Of a DNA stretch of 10,121 nt, positions 6,352 to 10,121 are shown in pieces (within the stretch, counting starts at the first letter, position 1; each line of letters starts with the position of its first letter). A model generated the notes under the pieces. The model was given only the letters and a program-made list of their open reading frames with translations. It had not been told where the DNA came from and made no database searches. A program made the translations under genes and the position numbers. Where the stretch lies: positions 1-10,121 of the forward strand of contig JASHZC010000053.1 of NCBI GenBank assembly GCA_030042755.1. The letters run 5' to 3'. The stretch is from Vulcanimicrobiota bacterium (GTDB lineage Bacteria > Eremiobacterota > Eremiobacteria > Baltobacterales > Baltobacteraceae).

Positions 6352-6930
6352 ATGTACCGCGCATCGCGTTTCGGCGAACCAGCCGAGTCCGAACTTCCCG
6401 ACGACATCCGAGACGTCTACGAAACGAATCAGCAAAAGATCGGGTTCGTCCCGAACGTCTTCCGCGCATACGCGCGCAGACCCGAGCACTTCCGCGCATT
6501 TATGACGTATCATGACGTGTTGATGAAGGGGCCCGGCGGTCTCTCCCGCGCGGAACGAGAAGCCATCGTCGTAGCCGTCTCGAGCGAAAACCGGTGTCAG
6601 TATTGTATGACGGCGCACGGAGCCGCGCTGCGGATCCTCGGGAAGGATCCGATCCTCGCCGAGCAGATTGCAAACAACTGGCAGACGGCCGATCTCCCGC
6701 CACGCTTGCGAACGATGCTCGCGTTCGCGTCTTACGTAAACGAACCCGGATTCGCCGCGACCGACGACGACATCTCGGAATTGCACGAGCAAGGCTTCTC
6801 GGACGAAGACATTTGGGACATCGCCGCGATCGCCGCGTTTTTCGGTTTTTCCAACCGCATGGCGGGGCTCATGGACATGCGACCGAACCCCGAGTTCTAT
6901 TCGATGGGACGCACGGTTGTTGAAAAGTAA
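6352..6930 (+). CDS. Carboxymuconolactone decarboxylase/AhpD-like peroxidase-related protein
   Basis: A 192-residue all-helical protein of the AhpD/CMD superfamily, in the group annotated as uncharacterized peroxidase-related enzymes. Such proteins use a Cys pair with a nearby Glu and His as a thiol-based proton relay and are thought to reduce peroxides or act as disulfide reductases. The active-site signature is complete: E79, then C82-Q-Y-C85 and H89 in SENRCQYCMTAHG. The leading segment GFVPNVFRAYARRPEHFRAFMTYH (31-54) is typical of the group, and GLSRAEREAIVVAVS (63-77) forms the helix before the Cys pair. A second helical half ends in SNRMAGLMDMRPNPEF. There is no signal peptide. The ATG at 6352 follows AAGGAG. 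The stop codon lies at the start of a strong terminator. There is no linked AhpC or regulator gene. Confidence 0.92.
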   Translation: MYRASRFGEPAESELPDDIRDVYETNQQKIGFVPNVFRAYARRPEHFRAFMTYHDVLMKGPGGLSRAEREAIVVAVSSENRCQYCMTAHGAALRILGKDPILAEQIANNWQTADLPPRLRTMLAFASYVNEPGFAATDDDISELHEQGFSDEDIWDIAAIAAFFGFSNRMAGLMDMRPNPEFYSMGRTVVEK

Positions 6931-6962
6931 AAGAGCGCACCGCCGCGGCGTTGCGCTCTTTT
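6929..6962. terminator. Bidirectional rho-independent terminator
   Basis: The arms AAAAGAGCGCA (6929-6939) and TGCGCTCTTTT (6952-6962) are perfectly complementary over 11 bp, around a 12-base GC-rich centre that can itself pair a little (CGC with GCG). The arms end in A and T runs, so it can work in both directions: for the AhpD-like gene on the plus strand, whose TAA shares its last two bases with the left arm, and for minus-strand transcripts coming from the cupin gene. Confidence 0.85.
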
Positions 6963-7116
6963 CGTTCGAACGGGTTTTCTTGACTAGCGCAGGTCGTCGT
7001 CGCCGATCCGCCTGGACTGTGGGCGCAACCGGAACGGCAGCGTCTTTTAACCCCCACGGGCGCGCTGCTACAACAATACTCGCATGGCGCGCAATGCCCG
7101 TCGAGGCCCGAAGGTC
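6963..7116. other. Intergenic stretch between terminator and cupin gene, nothing recognised
   Basis: These 154 bases carry no gene, repeat or RNA structure I can support. A plus-strand frame starting at the ATG at 7084 runs on antisense through the cupin gene and has no ribosome binding site, so it is not called. On the minus strand this is the 3' untranslated part of the cupin transcript, ending at the terminator. Confidence 0.5.
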
Positions 7117-7494
7117 CTAAATTCGCACGGGTTCCTTAGTCCTTTCGTTCCTCAACTCACCAGTATTTACCACGCTATTCCGCTCGACAAGCAAGAGCTT
7201 CGTGCCGGGATCCGCAACGGGTTTGTGCTCGACGCCGCGCGGTACGATCAAGAACTCGCCTCGTCCGAAACGTTCCACCGCTTCTTGCCCGCTTTCATCA
7301 CGGTAGTGCATATCGATTGCGCCATCGATGACGAGGAACAGCTCGTCTTCATCCTTGTGATCGTGCCAGATGAATTCACCCGATAGGCGCACAAGTTTTA
7401 CGTGATAATCGTCGATCTCTCCGACAATCTTCGGACTCCACACATCGGTAAATGATTCGAACTTTTCATCGATCGTGACCTTAGAAAGCTTCAC
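7117..7494 (-). CDS. Small single-domain cupin protein
   Basis: A 125-residue single-domain cupin, a small beta-barrel that normally holds one divalent metal. Cupin motif 1 is GEFIWHDHKDEDELFLVIDG (39-58), with metal-ligand candidates H44, H46 and E51. Motif 2 is GEFLIVPRGVEH (79-90), with H90 the fourth ligand. The protein opens KLSKVTIDEKFESFTDVWSPKIVGE, characteristic of a common group of stand-alone cupins often loosely annotated as mannose-6-phosphate isomerase-like; no sugar activity is established, and the substrate is unknown. The start is GTG at 7494, five bases after GGGAGG. An ATG at 7530 would add 12 residues with no ribosome binding site and overlaps a likely promoter. It lies 51 bp downstream of the DUF2306 gene on the same strand. 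Transcripts probably end at the hairpin at 6929-6962. Confidence 0.9.
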   Translation of the reverse strand: MKLSKVTIDEKFESFTDVWSPKIVGEIDDYHVKLVRLSGEFIWHDHKDEDELFLVIDGAIDMHYRDESGQEAVERFGRGEFLIVPRGVEHKPVADPGTKLLLVERNSVVNTGELRNERTKEPVRI

Positions 7495-7499
7495 GATAA

Positions 7500-7505
7500 C
7501 CTCCC
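7500..7505 (-). promoter_or_regulatory. Ribosome binding site deciding the GTG start of the cupin gene
   Basis: On the minus strand GGGAGG is followed by five bases (TTATC) and GTG. This is a near-perfect site and favours the GTG at 7494 over the upstream ATGs at 7530 and 7527. Confidence 0.75.
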
Positions 7506-7525
7506 GGCCGGCAAGACCTCGTCCC

Positions 7526-7531
7526 ATCATA
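7526..7531 (-). promoter_or_regulatory. Candidate -10 box for the cupin gene
   Basis: TATGAT on the minus strand matches TATAAT at five of six bases. Transcription starting about seven bases further on would give a leader of about 25 bases that contains the GGGAGG site. A TTGGCA that could serve as -35 lies 20 bases upstream, which is longer than the usual spacer, so the promoter is likely but not certain. Confidence 0.45.
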
Positions 7532-7545
7532 CCAAAACGATTGCT

Positions 7546-8343
7546 CTAGATTGCCAAGCGTCCGAGTATCGCGGGGCCCCAGTAAAACTTCGTGAAGTAG
7601 TAGGTTCCAACGCCAATAACGATTACACCAAGGGCACACACGACGACCGCGCTCATCGCCAGCATTCTGCTCGGCGCGCGCCGCTCCGCGCGGATGAACC
7701 ATTCGGCGACGACCAGATTCGGCAAGTAGAACCAAAAGGCCATGAACGCGTCGAACGGCCCCCGGAAGTCGTGCGTGTGAAAGGCCCCGTGCGTCGTTAG
7801 CAGCCAAAAGCCGTAGTCCATGCGATAGAGCCACGAGCCGATCACCAGCGCGAAGAGACGGATTGCCCACGCGCGATGGCGTTGAAGATCGCGTGCGCGC
7901 CCGTAGCGATAGGTTTGTACCGCAGCAAGGATCACGAGGATGCCGTAGAGACCAAAGCCGACGTTCATCGCCCAACCACCGATCGTTCCCTTAACGAAGA
8001 CGAACGTCAAACCGCCGACGCCCGCGGCGAGCGAGGCAAGAACGTAGATGCGGCCGATCCAGTGGTGCACCGCCGGAACCGCGTTGCGAAGCGGAGCGAA
8101 GAGCTGGACGAAGCCGAGCGTAAGCAAAACGCTGCCGGCCACGATGTGCGCGCCGATACCAGTCGTCGCGAGCGGTGTGCGCGGGTCGTAAAGCCCCGGC
8201 AACGCATCGTTCCAGTGCGCGAGCGCGTGCGTCGCCCAATCGCCGATATACGCGGCTAGAATATAGAGGGCGAATAGCAGCGAACTCATCCAGACAACCG
8301 CAGCCAAACAAACGCCGGACCAGCGCATAGCAATCGCACTCAT
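7546..8343 (-). CDS. DUF2306 family integral membrane protein
   Basis: A 265-residue membrane protein with about seven hydrophobic helices (roughly residues 9-33, 62-83, 99-118, 125-143, 158-178, 197-216 and 228-250). It matches the DUF2306 pattern: a histidine at the start of the second helix (GAHIVAGSVLLTLGFVQL, H66), the HHWIGRIYVLAS motif (93-104), and HRAWAIRLFALV (156-167). The conserved membrane-edge histidines and general layout recall cytochrome b561-like or other heme-binding membrane proteins, but the family's function is not established and heme binding here is inference. The ATG at 8343 is used; an ATG at 8328 is also possible, and neither has a clear ribosome binding site. It lies 92 bp downstream of the serine hydrolase and 51 bp upstream of the cupin, on the same strand. 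Confidence 0.87.
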   Translation of the reverse strand: MSAIAMRWSGVCLAAVVWMSSLLFALYILAAYIGDWATHALAHWNDALPGLYDPRTPLATTGIGAHIVAGSVLLTLGFVQLFAPLRNAVPAVHHWIGRIYVLASLAAGVGGLTFVFVKGTIGGWAMNVGFGLYGILVILAAVQTYRYGRARDLQRHRAWAIRLFALVIGSWLYRMDYGFWLLTTHGAFHTHDFRGPFDAFMAFWFYLPNLVVAEWFIRAERRAPSRMLAMSAVVVCALGVIVIGVGTYYFTKFYWGPAILGRLAI

Positions 8344-8435
8344 CGCTGGGTGATTCGCGCTTCGGGCAGCTTTCCACCCGCTACGCCCGCAGTCTTCTCA
8401 AGAGTGCGATCGAAATCACTTGGCGGGTTCCATGA

Positions 8436-10121
8436 CTACCGGACGGCTTTCGAAGATGGGCAATTGAATGAACGCGGCTCGAGATTCTCGGCACTCGAAA
8501 GCTTTCGAAAATCATCCACCTTTACTCGTATATTGCGAGCCGTGATACCAGTTATACGGCCGTTGCTCCTTTGAAAAATCAATTCGCCGTTATCGGCTTC
8601 GAAAGCATCCTTAAAAAGCGGTATAAGCGCTAAATCGTCCACGTGAGCGCGCCGCAACATAAGCGTTCCAGCTTGGGGATACATGCACCAAGCGGCAGCG
8701 ACTTCGGTGCTGGCATAGATGCCGGCGTACTCATTCAGCGTGTTTACGTCGACTGTTGCTTCCGGAACGCGCTGAAAAAACACGTGACCCGGGTTTCTCA
8801 GTATGCGATAGTTAATGACCATACCCGTCGCTCGACCTTTTCGGTCAAGTTGAAACTGGTACGTCGCGTTCACGCCGTTCTCGAACGTCCTCGCACCGAT
8901 CGCGCGGTAGACCAGGCCGCTGGCGGTTGGGCCAGGCGACGGTACGGTGCCGCTCAAGCTGCGATCGACGAGTGTGTTATTTGAAGCACTGAAAATACGA
9001 TATTCGGCTTCGTCGGGACTCCAATACACTCCGGCGACGGCACGTAGATCGATCTCCGGAGGCACATCCGGGTCGGGCGTGGGTGGCGGACGAAAAAACG
9101 ACGACGATCGCACATACGGGGCGACCATTCTCTGAGTTCGGAGCGTCACTTCAATATCAGACCGATTACACAACGCGATAGCACTCAAATGGAGCTGGGG
9201 AAGACGCAGCAAATCGGCCTGGTAACCAAAGTCTCCTCCGGCATGCTCGACTTCTCGCAATCCGAAGAAATCCTTGATGAACAGGCCGCCCGCGTAGTAG
9301 TTCGTCGTTCCATCCGCGAGATTGGTGAGCTGCTGCATCGCTCCTATGATCCTGGCGTTTCCAACTTTTGGATCGTAGAAATTTGCGTCCCACAGCGCTA
9401 GGTCGCCGATCGTAGAAAAAATGCCACCATCACCGCGCGTTTCCGTGATCCCTTGCTGCAAAGAGGGAACATCGTCCTCTACCCCATACGGCCAGACCTT
9501 GCCTGAAATCAGTTGGTTGTGGTCAACACGCAAAACCGTGTGCGACATACCCAAGGGGTTGAAAATATTCTCTTTCAGGAAATCTTCGAGTGGGAGGCCG
9601 GACACTTTCTGGACGACGAGTGCCAGCAAAAAGTAGTTCGTATCGCTGTACGAGAAACGCGTCCCTGGACGAAAGGTTAGATCGTGCTGCCGCTGTATGA
9701 CCCACAAGATGTTCGGCCCACTGATGAGGTCCGCGTAATCCCAGCCAGCTAGATACAGGAGCTGCGCGTAGTCGTCAATGCCGGATGTCTGGTGCAGCAG
9801 TTCGGCAATCGTCACCGGAGCCGAGTAGCGCGGCAGTTGCGGTAGATACTTGTGAATTTCATCGTCGAGATTTAGTTTGCCGCGGTCGGCGAGCATCAAT
9901 ATGCTCATGGCTGTAAATTGTTTCGAAATGGAGCCGATGTCGAAAACAGAATCGATCGTAATTGGGACTTTGTTCTCGACGTCGGCCAAACCATATGCAC
10001 CGAAGCTTGTAAGGCGTCCGTCTTTTACGATGCCGGCGGCACAACCAGGCATATCGGCTTGAATGTCGCCAAAAACGGAGTCAAGCCGTTGTTGCTCCGT
10101 CGGCGGAGTGGTGTTTTGCGC
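8436..10121 (-). CDS. Serine hydrolase of the beta-lactamase/penicillin-binding-protein family, N-terminus outside the window
   Basis: The frame is open to the right edge, so the true start is beyond 10121. At least 561 residues are visible, beginning AQNTTPPTEQQ, which looks like sequence just after a signal peptide. Counting from the Met at 10052, the class C/DD-peptidase-type motifs are S41-I-S-K44 (nucleophile and Lys), Y135-S-D137 (the second motif, Asp instead of the more common Asn), and H270-A-G272 (third motif). SVFDIGSISKQFTA, LLHQTSGI and RFSYSDTNYFLL are typical family segments. After the catalytic domain come a Pro-rich linker (about 322-333) and two similar barrel-like repeats, beginning LRAVAGVYW (about 336) and LNEYAGIYA (about 439), like the lipocalin-like tails of many such enzymes. 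It probably acts in the periplasm as an esterase or D-amino-acid peptidase; resistance to beta-lactams should not be assumed. GC is lower than in its neighbours. Confidence 0.9.
   Translation of the reverse strand, partial: AQNTTPPTEQQRLDSVFGDIQADMPGCAAGIVKDGRLTSFGAYGLADVENKVPITIDSVFDIGSISKQFTAMSILMLADRGKLNLDDEIHKYLPQLPRYSAPVTIAELLHQTSGIDDYAQLLYLAGWDYADLISGPNILWVIQRQHDLTFRPGTRFSYSDTNYFLLALVVQKVSGLPLEDFLKENIFNPLGMSHTVLRVDHNQLISGKVWPYGVEDDVPSLQQGITETRGDGGIFSTIGDLALWDANFYDPKVGNARIIGAMQQLTNLADGTTNYYAGGLFIKDFFGLREVEHAGGDFGYQADLLRLPQLHLSAIALCNRSDIEVTLRTQRMVAPYVRSSSFFRPPPTPDPDVPPEIDLRAVAGVYWSPDEAEYRIFSASNNTLVDRSLSGTVPSPGPTASGLVYRAIGARTFENGVNATYQFQLDRKGRATGMVINYRILRNPGHVFFQRVPEATVDVNTLNEYAGIYASTEVAAAWCMYPQAGTLMLRRAHVDDLALIPLFKDAFEADNGELIFQRSNGRITGITARNIRVKVDDFRKLSSAENLEPRSFNCPSSKAVR

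Noticed and set aside
7084..7386. A plus-strand frame of 100 residues starting in the 6963-7116 gap
   Set aside because: It has no ribosome binding site, and its -10-like sequences are at the wrong distance for a leaderless start. Most of it is antisense to the cupin motifs.
8344..8435. A possible hairpin (ACCCGC with GCGGGT) between the serine hydrolase and DUF2306 genes
   Set aside because: The arms are only six bases and separated by a long loop, with no T run, so it is not a credible terminator.
8446..8607. A cluster of TTCGAA-containing palindromes (near 8448, 8496-8507 and 8602)
   Set aside because: They sit in the coding sequence of the serine hydrolase tail, have uneven spacing and no shared flanks, and TTCGAA occurs elsewhere in the window. 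Chance and codon use explain them.
1..10121. Search for a defence island, toxin-antitoxin pair, CRISPR array, prophage or biosynthetic cluster
   Set aside because: No repeats, integrase, transposase, toxin-like small gene pairs or linked biosynthetic enzymes were found. The genes are mostly ordinary housekeeping or envelope families.

Overview
The window looks like chromosomal DNA from a high-GC, free-living bacterium. Most genes run at roughly 55 to 70% GC by eye, genes are packed tightly with tail-to-tail overlaps, and there are no tRNAs, rRNAs, insertion sequences, phage genes or CRISPR repeats. The gene mix (NodB deacetylase, DUF3465, DUF2306, FAD-binding dehydrogenase, AhpD-like enzyme, cupin, serine hydrolase) fits a soil or environmental bacterium. 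Two -10-like hexamers sit exactly six bases before an ATG, which suggests some leaderless transcripts, as known in Actinobacteria, Deinococcus-Thermus and several candidate phyla. I cannot assign a phylum from this sequence alone.

Layout: (1) 1-183, the C-terminal end of an unidentified gene (+), tail-to-tail with a RimJ/RimL-type GNAT acetyltransferase (180-731, -). (2) A DUF3465 protein (787-1116, +) whose 3' end overlaps by 32 bp the end of a three-gene minus-strand cluster. That cluster reads RNase HI-like protein (2991-2548), a single-pass membrane-anchored protein of unknown function (2536-1883), and a polysaccharide deacetylase (1879-1085). (3) A small secreted protein (3070-3414, +) diverges from the RNase H gene and converges on a secreted alpha/beta hydrolase (4390-3422, -). 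(4) A large FAD-binding dehydrogenase (4465-6117, +) converges on a 62-residue two-helix membrane protein of PLDc_N type (6313-6125, -). (5) The small membrane gene diverges from an AhpD-like peroxidase-related protein (6352-6930, +), whose stop codon lies in a strong, apparently bidirectional terminator. (6) A minus-strand run from the right edge reads serine hydrolase of the beta-lactamase family (from beyond 10121 to 8436), DUF2306 membrane protein (8343-7546) and a small cupin (7494-7117). The cupin probably also has its own promoter.

The genes do not form one obvious pathway. The closest to a functional grouping is cell-envelope work (deacetylase, membrane-anchored neighbour, serine hydrolase, secreted hydrolase) mixed with redox or stress enzymes (flavoprotein, AhpD-like, cupin). 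I found no convincing new multi-gene system. The points most worth checking are the -10/N6/ATG signature, a Cys/His cluster inserted in the deacetylase after its last catalytic motif, a histidine-rich DUF3465 protein without a signal peptide, the unknown membrane-anchored gene in the RNase H cluster, and the lower GC of the serine hydrolase gene.
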